A DNA stretch of 64,000 bases from Ailurus styani (GCA_002007465.1 LNAC01000774.1:1-64000); one strand, 5' to 3'. Numbered from the stretch's first letter, positions 33,660 to 45,329 are shown. The notes: generated by a model from the letters alone, not told the origin. Made by a program: numbers and translations.

Positions 33660-34560
33660 TGCTACCCTGTTGCATTTTATCCATACCACACAAAGATTTA
33701 ATTAGGTAAGAGCTGGTGATATCACTTACTCTAGGATGTGTTAGACATTTCTTTTCAGACGGAATTTCAGTAATTTGAAGACAGGGAGAAGCTCCTGTAC
33801 CTCTACTAGTTTTCCAGCAGAGAAGTGTGTAAAGACACTCAAAATACTTGATCCCCTATCCTGAAAAATGAGCAGTATACCATCTCAGCAATTTTATTTC
33901 ATAATTTCCCTGTTCTTTTTACTATTCAACTCCATTTAACAAACACCCTGATCTCAAGTCCCATATTACAGTTCCGCAACAACATGATATTCCATGTACC
34001 ACCTCAGAAATCCATAGCATGGTAGAGAGAGCCGCCATACCTACAAAGACTCAAGAATGCAAAGGCTCAAAACAAGCACACTGAGAATATCACATGAGTT
34101 TCTCATCTGTAAAACTATTGTCCAAAAGTGAAGCCTCTAGTGACAGGTGAATTTAAGTTTAAATTCCATTCCTTAGTCATATAAAACACCATTCAGGTGC
34201 TGACTGGTCACATGTTTTGAGTACTGTAAGCAGAAACAAAGAACATTTCTACTGGACTTCTGCTCAAATGAGCCTACTTTCTCTTTAGCTCTACAGAGGC
34301 ACTCCAAGGGACCTCAGTGGGTCTAACCCTCATGTGTTTTATCTCTTATGAATTTCAACATATGAAAGATGTTTAACATATGAAAACTACACCTATTTCT
34401 TTCTCATATATATTGACTACCCCATAACAAAAGACCTAGAAATCCATGGCCAATATGGATGATAATGTTGAAATTTCACAAGAGTCTCTGAATCATAAAA
34501 ATTAAAACCTCCTTCTGGTGCCAATATTATTTCACCTAACTCTGTATTAAGGCCATATAT
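33660..34560. other. Intron, nothing recognised
   Basis: No exon, RNA gene or nameable repeat. Confidence 0.4.
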
Positions 34561-34563
34561 ATA

Positions 34564-34855
34564 CAGTTGATCCTTGAACAACGTGGCTGTGTTAGGGGTG
34601 CTAATTCCCCCAGCACAGTGGAAAATCCATGTATAAACTTTTGACTCCCCAAAAACTTAGCTACTAATAACCTAGTGTTGACCAGAAGACTTACCTATAA
34701 CATAACCAGTTGATTAACATACGTTACATATGTGTTATATACTGTATTCTTTAACAATAAAGAAAGGTATAGAAAATATTGAGAAATTCTAAGAGAAAAT
34801 AGCCATGTATAAGTGGACACACACAATCAAACTTGTGTTGCTCAAAGGTCAACTG
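34564..34855 (+). mobile_element. Tigger2-type DNA transposon relic (short)
   Basis: Terminal inverted repeats CAGTTGATCCTTGAACAACG and, reversed at the other end, CAGTTGACCTTTGAGCAACA; flanked by TA on both sides, the mariner/Tigger target. 292 bp with no transposase, so a non-autonomous internal-deletion copy. The 'TTGACCAGAAGACTTACC' segment also fits Tigger2-type consensus as I recall it. Confidence 0.82.
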
Positions 34856-34950
34856 TAGTTAAGTACTTTTTTATGCACAGAGACAAGAGGGAATACCAAA
34901 ACAAAAATCGTATTTTTAATTCTTTACTTAACTCACCAAGCAATACTTTT

Positions 34951-35079
34951 TTTTTTTTTTTAAAGAAGGTTCTACACCCAGCATGGGGCCCAACACGGGG
35001 CTTGAACTCAGGACCCTGAGATCAAGACCAGGGCCAAGATCAACAGATACTTAATCAAATGAGCCACTCAGGTGCCCCA
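34951..35079 (-). mobile_element. Can-SINE, antisense, with a shortened A-tail half
   Basis: T-run, AAAGAAGGTTCTACACCCAGCATGG... ends GAGCCACTCAGGTGCCCC. Lacks the usual GA-rich tail part. Perfect target duplication CACCAAGCAATACTTTT (34934-34950, 35080-35096). Confidence 0.93.
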
Positions 35080-35099
35080 CACCAAGCAATACTTTTAAA

Positions 35100-36805
35100 A
35101 CATCATAACAAGGACAAAAAATGAGTATAAAAAAGAAATACATAGATTCTTTGAATGTAGGATTCTAAATAACCAGGGGGTGTTAGGGTCTACAGTTCAG
35201 TAATTTTTCCACTGAATGTATCTATCTTTGCAAGAAACCAAAGTATTCAGTAAATAACATCATACTGATAACTGCTATAGATTTGAACACAGAAGGGTTA
35301 CATTCTCTGAGGACACAGACAATTATCACTGAAACACAAAGTTTCTTTTGCATTTCACCACTATGGTCAGGAGCAATTATACAAGTTTAAGAGCAGTACT
35401 TCCCCCAAATTGTTATAACACTCTATTCTTTTGTTGTCTTTTAAATAGTAATCTAGTATTTTTTAATAGTTTTCAGTCACATATTCCTCCTTTTATTCTG
35501 AATATCAAACTACTGTATTTTACAAAGGTTTGAGAACCTAAGTTAATTGTGACTGACTTTACATTTGAATAGAATATTTTTTTAAATTAATCTTGGCTAT
35601 TCAAATGGCAATTTATATTTTATTTTAAATAGACTAGGAGATATATATATTATAAAGTAGATTGGGAGGATTTTACAATTCTAGAATCTTTCAGGTCAAG
35701 TATAAATTGAGCTACACAGCTCTTATTCACCATGTACAGAAAACATGTATTTCTCAGTTAAAAGCAATTATTATATTTTCAATGTACTATACTTTTATTG
35801 TTAACCTTGCATTCAAAGTCAAAGCTTTTCAGACATAGATAGAGTTAACTTTGAAACCAAATAATTATATTTTAATACATCTACAAGCCAAAACCAAGCT
35901 GTAGTATGAATGACAATACGCAAAAGAGAAAGTCTCCTACCAGGGGGAAACATTCAGTTTTCTGGAAGGTCTCTCAAAGAAATTACACCAGCTTTGGAAG
36001 GACTGTGAAAGCACTGGACTGCATTGGCATGCCCTTTAAAATATCAGGTTAGTACTCATTTATAAACATTAATATTTTCTTTCAGGGCATTTTTCATTAA
36101 TATTTCATTCTTCTAAAAACACTTTGGAAAAGAATGCAAAATGACCTAAAATTAGAGGGCATTTTCAACAAATATTTCTTTAATAAGCAATATTAAGGGT
36201 CATAAAAGTTATGGATCTTGAATGTTAATTTAGGCATAAATAATACAAAGCATATCCTAAGATATATGGTATTGTCCAAAGAAGTAGAGAATATTAACAT
36301 CTTACCTAAACTTTATGACTTTTTCTTGGAAACAACCTAGAAAAACTACTTTGAAGAGATAAAAGTGTATCTCCCTGAGAAAAGGTCTGTAAAATAAATA
36401 TGCATCCAACTAATATTTTTAACCTACCAAAGACGATGTTTCTATGATTTCTATGATGAGTCATATTGCCGAGTCCCTCATCCCAGCTACAGTCAGCCAC
36501 ACTGAAGTCTGCCATGGACCGTAGCTTTTGTACTGTCTGTCAGACACACCTCAGCTCTCCATTTCTATTCCGTAATACCTGGTATGAAGCCCATTCCCTT
36601 GCCTTATCCTTCCAAGACCGCACTCTCCACTGAAGGCAGTCGCTCTGAGATCACTCATTTCTTGTCTCGGGACTCTTGATATAAATGCTCACTCATCCTT
36701 GGAGGTTTTAAAAATCCTTTAATCTTTCAGACTTCAATTCTTTTATATATTTCCATAGTCCTGAACCTAACTTTGGGGATATAATCATCATGCAGTACTT
36801 ATGTG
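35100..36805. other. Intron, nothing recognised
   Basis: AT-rich to about 36300, more mixed afterwards. No exon or nameable repeat. Confidence 0.4.
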
Positions 36806-36819
36806 AAAGAAGAAAGCAG

Positions 36820-37030
36820 GGCGCCTGGGTGGCTCAGTGGGTTAAAGCCTCTGCTTTCGGCTCAGGTCATGATCTCAGCGTCCTGGGATCAAGGCCCGCA
36901 TCGGGCTCTCTGCTCAGCAGGGAGCCTGCTTCCTCCTCTCCTTGTCTCTCTGCCTGCCTCCCTGCCTACTTGTGATCTCTCTCTCTGTGTCAAATAAATA
37001 AATAAAATCTTTAAAAAAAAAAAAAAAGAA
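36820..37030 (+). mobile_element. Can-SINE, mustelid type
   Basis: GGCGCCTGGGTGGCTCAGTGGGTTAAAGCCTCTGC head, GCCTACTTGTGATCTCTCTC, AAATAAATAAATAAAATC and a 15-A tail. AGAAGAAAGCAG duplicated on both sides. Confidence 0.97.
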
Positions 37031-37119
37031 GAAGAAGAAAGCAGCTACACAGGGGAACCAAGGTGTTTAAGCAGCAATGTTTAATAGAATTTTTTTTTAC
37101 AGTGATACAAATGATTTAT

Positions 37120-37255
37120 ATATGTGCTGTTCAATTTGCTAGCCACACGTGCCTCTTGAGCACTTGAAGTGTTTTGGATCTTTCCCCCCCCCACTTAATT
37201 AGTTTAAATACCAAAACTAACTAGCAGCTACCTTACTAAAACAACGCAGGAAGGA
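37120..37255. mobile_element. MER5A-like hAT relic
   Basis: 'TGTGCTGTTCAATTTGCTAGCCACACGTG', 'TTGAGCACTTGAAGTG', then 'TTAATTAGTTTAAATACC...AACTAGCAGCTACC': the palindromic layout of MER5A (TGTCCAATA-GTAGCCAC ... GTGGCTACC). Diverged. Confidence 0.5.
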
Positions 37256-37259
37256 AAAC

Positions 37260-38035
37260 ATAAAACATAGAGCCACCTGAATGAACTGCCTCTCTGGTAT
37301 CACTAATTAGAGGAAAGAAAAAAAAAAGAGGGAAGAAAGAAATTTAAGAATGTAGATCACAAAGGAAAGGAAGGAGGAAATCTTTATTCCTCTTGTCCAC
37401 TTCAGAAATTATCACTATTAATAACACCATACATCTGTACACATTGTTAATTCTGAAACTTTTTTCTAAGGCTTTTTAAAAAAAATTTATAGCTCATGTC
37501 TTACTTTAAAACTCTAAAACATGTCAGGAGAATAAAAATAAAAGAGCATATTATTACTGAGAACATTTACTATTCTCCTACTCTCATTTCTACAAAGGCA
37601 GAGGCCTTCTACTATGTTCCTCAGAAGAGAACATTAGGGATTACTTCCAGTCACTCCCTCCAGTTCATTATGTGAAGATTTCCTCCCACCACCACTACCC
37701 AGAAGGACTGATTTACCCAACTGGTGAAAGTGGGGAAGGGATCCTGACTGTGACCTACAGTTGTCTGCTCTTTTTACTCATGACAACATGGGCAAGTTTG
37801 ATTCTCTGAGATTAACTACACTTGACCATTGGACGGCCCAGTTGTACTCTGCAACTTAGCCTCTTATCAGTACAGAGGTTATTCCTAACCTCACTTCTGT
37901 AGCTACTTTAACATATTCAGAACTCAAGGGCAACAAGCGGGTCTATCAATATCTCCACAAAACTAGTCATTTGCATGTGTCTGTGTGAAACAGGACAGCT
38001 GTTGAGAAAATGAAATAAACAGTAAAAGTTCTTTA
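37260..38035. other. Intron, nothing recognised
   Basis: No exon or nameable repeat. Confidence 0.4.
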
Positions 38036-38040
38036 ATTTT

Positions 38041-38214
38041 TTTTTAAAGATTTTATTTATCTATTTGAGAGAGAGCATGAGAGGGGAGAAGGTCAGAGGG
38101 AGAAGCAGACTCCCCAAGGAGCTGAGAGCCCGATGTGGGCCTTGATCCCGGAACTCTGGGATCACGACCTGAGGCGAAGGCAGTCGCTTAACCAACTGAG
38201 CCCCCCAGGCGCCC
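38041..38214 (-). mobile_element. Can-SINE, antisense
   Basis: TTTTTTAAAGATTTTATTTATC... ends GAGCCCCCCAGGCGCCC, followed by a second T-run (38217-38234). Confidence 0.95.
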
Positions 38215-38589
38215 TCTTTTTTTTTTTTTTTTTTAAATGGAATCAAGGGATGAGTCATAAATAGAAAAAGATCTTTGGGAGGCAAAACAAAAGTGAGATA
38301 CTGAAAAAGTACTGAAGTCAATGTAGGAGCTGAGCACGTGACCATTTACTTCATGAGACTCAACTGACTACCTTCCAATCAAGACAGTCTCAGGAAATTC
38401 AGAGCAGAATAGTCCTTTGTATTCTTAGAAAGTTTATGACCAGACTCAAGTCCTGTAGCATATTATGAGAACACTTATTTACAGCTCCTAGTAGTAAGAC
38501 AAAGGGCCCAAATATCCAACAAAACTAAAAACTGGAAGAAATGAGAATTCAACATTTACTGACCTATACTGTGTCCCACTAAGTAACGT

Positions 38590-38759
38590 AGAGATGCTTG
38601 ACCCCTGTCCTCACTTTGCCCTCTTCAAAGCCCTTCTGCAACTCTGTTCTAGTTTCAAAGGACCTGACTCCGCAGTCTTCAACTCCCAGGGTTTGTGATC
38701 GGCTATTCCCTGCTAGGTTTGAGCAGTGGGACAAAGAGAGAAACAAGGTAATGCTCTCT

Positions 38760-38796
<37 letters not shown>

Positions 38797-38960
38797 CAGG
38801 AGGTTTCTCTGGCAACAGCTGCATCTTCCTCATGGATCCAGTTTCTGCCATCCAAAACCAGCCCGTTAGCTTCCAGAACAGAGTTCTCTTTCTTTCCCTC
38901 CAGCACAGAGGTGGAGCAGCTTCCTGATGCTGCTAATCAAGGGCCTCACTGTTTCCTGTT
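38590..38960. other. Unassigned GC-richer segment with (CT)n
   Basis: Contains a 109-codon plus-strand open frame (38598-38927) whose middle is only the (CT)n encoded Ser/Leu repeat, so it is not a gene. The ending 'GGAGCAGCTTCCTGATGCTGCTAATC' looks like a known type of ancient repeat but I cannot name it. Confidence 0.35.
38765..38793 (+). repeat. (CT)n microsatellite
   Basis: About 14 CT units. Confidence 0.95.
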
Positions 38961-38964
38961 TAGT

Positions 38965-39935
38965 TCCTCAGTCTCTCCATCAGTTATTTAACCAATTTCT
39001 GGTATTAACTTTAAAAGAAAGAAAGAAAGAAAACCTTACAGCGCGGTGTCTGGTGGCTGTCTTCCTGTTAGGACTCTGACAGCACATGCACAGCACATAG
39101 ATACATACATGCATGTGCGCAGTGTCATTCTGGTTCCATTCCCTCCTCTTCCTAGGAAAGCATCTTTGGTAAGACAGACAAAAGTAACAGAGACTCCTCT
39201 AGGATCATAGTGCAGTAAAATTAATTTTTAAGAGGAGTCCATCTTGGTAAGATAAAGGTTTGACTTGTCCACGTTTTGGTTTGAGTGCTCTGAAGAACCC
39301 ACAACACCTTCCCCCACCTCACCCCACACAACATCATTTGATCCACTGACAAAGAGTAGGGGCTCTGTGGGCAGCGGAGAAGGATGAAGGCCCGGGGAAC
39401 TGGCAGTGACAATCAAGGAGGGACACCAGGTCTTCTTCACTCAAGGAACAACCTACCTCTCATAGGCACTGTCCCTTCCCCCAACCCTGGGACGGGCAGA
39501 GGATGTAGGAAACCCAGACTTTCTACCCATTCACTCCTTCCATGAATTTCTAGGATAGTTTTGAGGAATACTACCACATTCCACAACCTCTAATGTCAAT
39601 CCATGATTTTCAAAAAGATAAACATCACTTCACCCAGGTAAAGTGAACAATGTCAAATATTTATTTACCACATTAATGAGGGAACCAGCAAGATGAAGAC
39701 CCTGATTCAAAAAGAACTAGAAAAATCAAAGAATTTAAGATGACTTAATAGAATACTAATTTAAATGCAAGACTGATATCCTACAAAGCAGTAATTAATC
39801 AGTTAATTATTGAAATAATTATTGCAACTAGGGTTCATCTTAAAAAAATAAAGTAGCAAGAGTAAGGAAAAGTAAAATGAGAATATTAATATATTAACAT
39901 ATGCACTTAAAAAATCTGGAGTAAAAACACACAAG
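38965..39935. other. Intron, nothing recognised
   Basis: Includes a short (GAAA)n run at about 39014-39032. No exon or nameable repeat. Confidence 0.4.
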
Positions 39936-39941
39936 AAACTT

Positions 39942-40151
39942 GGGCGCCTGGGTGGCTCAGTAGGTTAAAGCCTCTGCTTTCGGCTCAGGTCATGATCTCA
40001 GCGTCCTGGGATCGAGGCCCACGTCGGGCTCTCTGCTCAGCAGGGAGCCTGCTTCCTCCTCTCCCTGTCTCTCTGCCTGCCTCTCTGCCTACTTGTAATC
40101 TCTCTCTCTGTGTCAAATAAATAAATAAAATCTTTAAAAAAAAAAAAAAAA
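39942..40151 (+). mobile_element. Can-SINE, mustelid type, perfect target duplication
   Basis: GGGCGCCTGGGTGGCTCAGTAGGTTAAAGCC head, AAATAAATAAATAAAATC and long A-tail. AACACACAAGAAACTT flanks both ends. Confidence 0.97.
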
Positions 40152-40319
40152 AAACACACAAGAAACTTAACATGAGTTCACCACTGACCAGAAGATCCAA
40201 CAATCAAATGACAAAAGGAGGAAGGCTTTTACTTTTCTTTTCATATCCTTCTGAGAAATTGGATTTGGGGCACACAAATTTGATACTTTTTTCCTTGTAT
40301 TAAACTAGAGATCTAACAA

Positions 40320-40940
40320 ATGTAGTGACCTAAAGGGTACCTGCACCCCAATGTTTATAGCAGCAATGTCTATAATAACCAAACTATGAAAAGAGTCCAG
40401 ATGTCCATTGGCAGATGAGTGGATAAAGGAGATGTGGTGTATGTGTGTGTGTGTGTATGTATGTATGTGTATATCTATATATACACATACATACATACAC
40501 ACACATACATACATATTGGACTATTACTCAGCCATCAAAAAATGAAATTTTGTCATTTGCAATGATGTAGACAGAACTAGAGGGTATGATACTAAGCAAA
40601 ATAAGTCAATCAGAGAAAGACAATCATATGATCTCATGGAAATGTGAAATTAAAAAAAAGAGGATCATAGGGGAAGAGAGGAAAAAAATAAAACAAGATG
40701 AAACCATAGAGGGAGAAAAACCATAAAAGACTCTTAACTATAGGAAAAAAACTATGGATTGCTGGAGGGGAGGGGTGTGGGGGGATGGGATAACTGGGTG
40801 GTAGACATTAAGAAGGGCACATGATGTAATGAGTACTGGGTGTTATATACAGCTGATGAATCACTGAACTCTATTTCAGAAACTAATAATATACTATATG
40901 TTAACTGAATTTAAATAAAAAATATAATAATTTTTAAAAA
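40320..40940 (+). mobile_element. Carnivore L1 3' end, 5'-truncated
   Basis: 'AAAGGGTACCTGCACCCCAATGTTTATAGCAGCAATGTC', 'GTCCAGATGTCCATTGGCAGATGAGTGGATAAAG', 'TACTCAGCCATCAAAAAATGAAATTTTG', 'AGTCAATCAGAGAAAGACAATCATATGATCTC', 'GGATCATAGGGGAAGAGAG' and the end 'ATACAGCTGATGAATCACTGAACTC' form the ORF2 end and 3' UTR of a carnivore L1. It carries a microsatellite-derived palindrome at 40449-40504. Confidence 0.92.
40449..40504. repeat. Perfect 26-bp inverted repeat, 4-nt loop
   Basis: Left arm 40449-40474, loop CTAT (40475-40478), right arm 40479-40504; the arms are exact reverse complements, made of GTGT/ATGT and ACAT/ACAC units. It grew within the L1. Confidence 0.97.
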
Positions 40941-40944
40941 AGTA

Positions 40945-42185
40945 AAGGGAAATAAATTCACTTTCTGACAAAAACGTCTTAGCCTCAAAAGTCTTTCGCC
41001 AAGGGAACCTACTTATAGACTTGAAGCAACAGTAAAATCATCAGAGACAAAAGTAAAAGACCCAAAAAGATTGGGTCTTTATATTTACCATATAAAAAAT
41101 GATTATATGCAATACAAACATGTAAACATATACACATATCTGTAGTTTAACTCAATAGCTAACCTGTGATATTAAAAAGAAAATATACAATTAAAGTATC
41201 ACATAAAACTAGCATGCAAATTAACTGAGGGTGATTGTGTTATTCTTAGGTTCAAAATAAGGGATACTGCTTATTTTTGTCCCTTTAATGTACACGCATA
41301 TAAATTTCCTTTTTGAGTGTGTATAAGTTAACTTTCTTTTCTATGATCAGAAAGGGAATAGGTCTTCCAAATTAATAAGTAAGGAAAAAAGTGGACATGA
41401 GAGATTAAAAATCTATCCGAAAGAATTTAAGAAAGAAGAGAAAGAATACAAAAAAGAAACAAAGAGCAGATGGGGGAGGTGGAAAGGGAGATGAACATGG
41501 TAGAAGTATAAACTAAGTGAAAATTCAGAATGAAATGTCAGATATAGGTTCCAATACTTTGTAATGGTTACAAAGACAAAGACTATCAGAATTATTTTAA
41601 AAAGCATTTGCCTGATAAAGACAAAGACAATCAGAATTGTTTAAAAAAGCATTTGCATGCTATTTACAATAGCTATGCCTAAAACATCAGAAAAAAATAA
41701 AGGTATGGAACAGTATGAATGGTGATGATAACGTGAGTAGTTGCACACATCAACATATATAAATCTATGAAACAGAGAGGGAAAAAGCCCCAAAAGAATG
41801 CATGGGAGATGGCTCCATTGACACGAAGTTCAAAAAGATAGAACACCAAATAATACATGGACGAATTAGACATATATGGTGAAATGATAATGAAAAGAAA
41901 GAAAAGATAAGCCCGAAATTCAAAACGGTTCTAACCACAGCACAGTGGGAGAAGGGGACATAGAATTTAGCAGGGATGCATGGCAACCTCAAAGTTACAA
42001 GCAGTATTTCTAGCTTACACTTATTAGTAGACCAGTGGGTACTTGTTTTACTCTAATGAAGAAACCTTTTTTATATGTTTAACATTTTAAAAAATAAGAT
42101 TTTTAATAAGTATTAGTAATTTCAAAATACTGGTCTTGACTTTTTTCTCCAGGTCATGTTGATACCGATAAGTATGTTGATCTTG
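40945..42185. other. Intron, unassigned; holds a 45-bp tandem duplication
   Basis: 41572-41616 and 41617-41660 are adjacent copies sharing AAAGACAAAGAC, TCAGAATT and AAGCATTTGC. No exon or nameable repeat otherwise. Confidence 0.55.
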
Positions 42186-42560
42186 TTGCTTGCCACAATC
42201 TTTTTTTTTTTTTTTTTTGACAGAGAGAGATTACAAGTAGGCAGAGAGGCAGGCAGAAAGAGAGGGGGAAGCAGGTTCCCCGCCGAGCAGGGAGCCCGAT
42301 GTGGGCCTGAGGGAGCCCAGGACTCTGAGATCATGACCTGAGCTGAAGGCAGAGGCTTTAACCCACTGAGCCACCCAGGCGCCCGCCACAATCTTTTCTA
42401 TTTGTCTCTTCACACATGTGGTCCATGGCACAAAGTATGTCAATCCCAAAATTAAGTTCTTCCACCAGTTTGGTGTTTAAGCCCAGAAATGGAGAAAAAT
42501 TAGATTCCAAACATGACACTGGTCAAATGCAGTAATGACCCACAAAGGTTGCAAAGGCTA
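42110..42560 (-). other. Unidentified coding-like stretch, split by a SINE
   Basis: With the SINE (42201-42384) removed, the minus strand has an open frame of about 80 codons beginning SNFSPFLGLNTKL, then VEELNFGIDILCAMDHM and, past the insertion, KQQDQHTYRYQHDLEKKVKT. I do not recognise it. No start or upstream context. Chance, or a decayed retrocopy. Confidence 0.2.
42201..42384 (-). mobile_element. Can-SINE, antisense
   Basis: T-run, GACAGAGAGAGATTACAAGTAGG... ends CCACCCAGGCGCCC. Perfect target duplication GCCACAATCTTT. Confidence 0.96.
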
Positions 42561-42746
42561 TTCACTAGCTTGATAGTAAACATTTTACTGCACATTTTTC
42601 ATTTACTGCACTTTTTGAAGTTAGTTATTCACTTCATCAGACCTACTTCCAAAACCTCCTTAGAAATTTAACAAAAAGATGTTAGCAAGAAAATAGGCCT
42701 TGTAAACTTCAAAATGCACATGTTAAGCATAAGTAAAGGAAAACAA

Positions 42747-42812
42747 GTGCTCACTTCGGCAGCACATATACTTAAAAAAAAAGGAAACAATGCCTAAGAT
42801 CACAAAACACGG
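42747..42812 (+). pseudogene. U6 snRNA pseudogene, 5' part
   Basis: GTGCTCACTTCGGCAGCACA then TATACT matches the first 26 nt of U6 with one change (G>A at position 7). Then similarity drops quickly: an A-run replaces the AAAATTGG segment, and 'GGAAACAATGCCTAAGATCAC' resembles 'GGAACGATACAGAGAAGATTAGC' only loosely. No U6 3' end or upstream PSE/TATA promoter, so it is a retropseudogene. The downstream sequence may belong to the same insertion (see findings). Confidence 0.72.
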
Positions 42813-42814
42813 GA

Positions 42815-44140
42815 CCAGATAGACTGGATGTTCGGAGACAGAAATTGTGCCCTTGACAGCTGCATCAAATTGAGAAAATGAAGATGCATTCTGTAACTAA
42901 TCTGCTATATACATAGTGAGTATGGACTACAATGCTAGAAATCAATCATAATAATGTTAGTGTCTACTCTTTTATGTTTCTACCTCAAATGTTCGATAGT
43001 TTGAACGTAATTGTTGCCTGTGTCAAGATCCACTAAAAGTTGTAATTGACAATTTGAAGAAGTTGGTCTTACGTTCTAAAAGTAAAGCAACTATGTCTTT
43101 TAGTTTAAAACTATCACCAAGGACATTGAATAATCAATAAAACCTCAAAACAGAGGAATTTTGTGATCTTCTGTTTAATGCACTGGTTTTCATACAACTC
43201 ACTGGTCAAAGGTTGATGTGGCTCATAATTGGTAGGCAGAGTTTCAGAAGTGGATAAATGGCTCTAAAAGTATTGCATATCTGGGTGGGGGTGGGGTAGA
43301 GGGAGGTTTCCTTCTTGTTCCTTGATTTTTTATTTAAATAAAACCCAATCCCAAACCAGCGTTGGAGAACCATCATTCATCAGTGCACATGTTTCCTTCC
43401 CAGTTCTATTCACAGATATTGAAAAATTTTAATGCTGATTTACTCAATACTACAGGCCTAACAATGATCTCAAAAGGTGACAAAAAGTAATTTTTTTTCT
43501 CTTGAAACTGAGTCACATACTATATATTAAAAAAAATAAGAAAATATGAAAAACTGAGTTTAATAGCGGACATAAAATTAATAGCCAAGTCCAAAAATTT
43601 GAACATAGGCATAATTTCAACTTCTACACATCGAGGTGAGTCATTCCTCAAATTGGACCACCACATACAGAGATACTCTTGAGTCTCTTCTCTCTACATC
43701 ATAGGGATTTCAGAATTTCAGAAAAACCAAAATTTCAGAAAAACATCTCCAATGGTAAGATTTCTATCATTTTCATTTAAAAAGACTTTTATAGGAAACA
43801 TGCACAGCTTGTGGATTCCTGGTAATATATTCTAGAATCGGCCTTTCTTAGAAAAATCATTCCACAATTTTTTTTTTAAATAAGGTTCAAGTGAAAGAGA
43901 CATAGCGTTATTTTCCAGTAGTTTAAGGTGAAATCACATAGAAGTCTATCCACTGGAATACACATGAATTCACACATAAAACCCTTTCACAGTTTTTCTT
44001 GTACTACCATTTTCATCTAATCATATTATGAAGATAAAGGGAAGAGGCTACTTCTAATTAAACTGAAAAGCCATGAGTAAATCCATTTGTCAGTGGCTGC
44101 CAGATAAACTAAGACATGAGTGCATCTCCCAATCAACCCC
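42815..44140. other. Intron, unassigned
   Basis: Possibly the mRNA-derived part of a U6 chimera in the first 330 bp (ending AATCAATAAAACCTC near 43147). After this I recognise nothing. Confidence 0.35.
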
Positions 44141-44149
44141 AAAACACCC

Positions 44150-44275
44150 TCTTCCTACATTTAAACTCCTCAAGAACAGGGTGTAGATCTGCTTTGCTAT
44201 TTACCCAAGCCGTGCATCTAAGACAGTGCTTGGTAAGTATCAGGGGCTCAATAATTATGTTAGATGAATATATTT
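44150..44275 (+). mobile_element. L2 3' end, sense
   Basis: 'TTTAAACTCCTCAAGAACAGGGTGTAGATCTG' and 'TCTAAGACAGTGCTTGGTAAGTATCAGGGGCTCAATAATTATG' match the L2 3' end pattern (AAGCTCCTTGAGGGCAGGG ... CAGTGCCTGGCACATAGTAGGTGCTCAATAAATATT). Confidence 0.75.
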
Positions 44276-44394
44276 AAACAGGTACAGATTAAACTGGAAA
44301 CCAGAGCTCTTCATGTATGATTATACCTGTCAAATTCCCAATTCAACTTAGTCTCTAACAACAGCCAAGGTGAAACTGAAGGAGACTAAAATTA

Positions 44395-44560
44395 AATGTC
44401 ATGTTTCAATCAGCGGGTCTTCACTGAGGACTTTTATGTGCTGTGCACTGTCCCTGGTAAAGAGAAGTAAATAAGATAGATTTATGAAGCTCCTGGCCTC
44501 CTGCCCATCATACTTCCATCTAAAGAAGCATCTGGAAGTGGAGAAATATGGAAAAGCAAA
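44395..44560 (-). mobile_element. L2 fragment, antisense
   Basis: 'CTTCACTGAGGACTTTTATGTGCTGTGCACTGTCCCTGG' and 'AAGCTCCTGGCCTCCTGC' fit the antisense L2 3' region. Confidence 0.5.
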
Positions 44561-45029
44561 AATACAGTTGAAATAAAATGAAATATACTTTGTTCATTCT
44601 TCATACTCCTCAGTTAAACCTCACTCACTTTCATGTCTCAGCCGGTAGTGTCTTTTTGTTTTAAATAGTTGTACTGCCAAGTATTTTTTCATACTGTAGC
44701 CAAACTTCAGAAGTGTCCAGAAAAGTACTAATCAGAGAGGATATCAAAGAGATTCTAGTATATATTAACTTCCACAGTCAATCATTCTAGCCCTAAGAAA
44801 ATATATATATAAATATACATCTAATACAGATATATTCTCATGCAAAAACAAGCATTCATTTATTATAAAAAAGCAGCCAAAACTGATCTACCTTAGACCC
44901 TTGCAGCTCTGAAATCCTGATTTTATGACTGCTCAGACATTTTTTTAAACAATTTCTGCTTGAAGTTTTTCAAGAATATTCTGAGCTTAAAAGTCTAACA
45001 CCTGATTTACACAGACACCTGTATTAGTG

Positions 45030-45155
45030 TTGCCAGATCCAGGACACCTAATTAAATTTGGATTTCAGATAAACAACAAAAATTTTTAGTGTTAGTATGT
45101 CTGAAATTCAGATTTTACTGGGCATCTTCTATTTTTACTTGCTAAATCTGTCAAT
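45030..45155. repeat. Ancient palindromic repeat
   Basis: 'TGCCAGATCCAGGACACCTAATTAAATTTGGATTTCAGATAAACAAC' pairs with the later 'CTGAAATTCAGATTTTACTGGGCATC...TAAATCTG'. I know this palindromic pattern from mammalian genomes but will not give a family name. Confidence 0.5.
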
Positions 45156-45329
45156 ATTAACCTATGTGCTCCTATAAAGATATTATTTCCAATAAAGGAA
45201 AAGTTAATGGTATTTCTTTCTATGTCAAACAAAATTTCAGCCCGTATATATACAATACCAAAATTCAGAGTGAAACTCAGTTTCTGATCATGATTGTTGT
45301 CACTTAAAAAACACTATAAATAAAAAAAA

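Noticed and set aside
36790..36997. Open frames of about 60 codons reading GAWVAQWVKASAFGSGHD or APGWLSGLKPLLSAQ
   Set aside because: These are translations of Can-SINE heads; the same peptides recur at every SINE.
38598..38927. Plus-strand open frame of 109 codons
   Set aside because: The centre is the (CT)n repeat and no domain is visible at either side.
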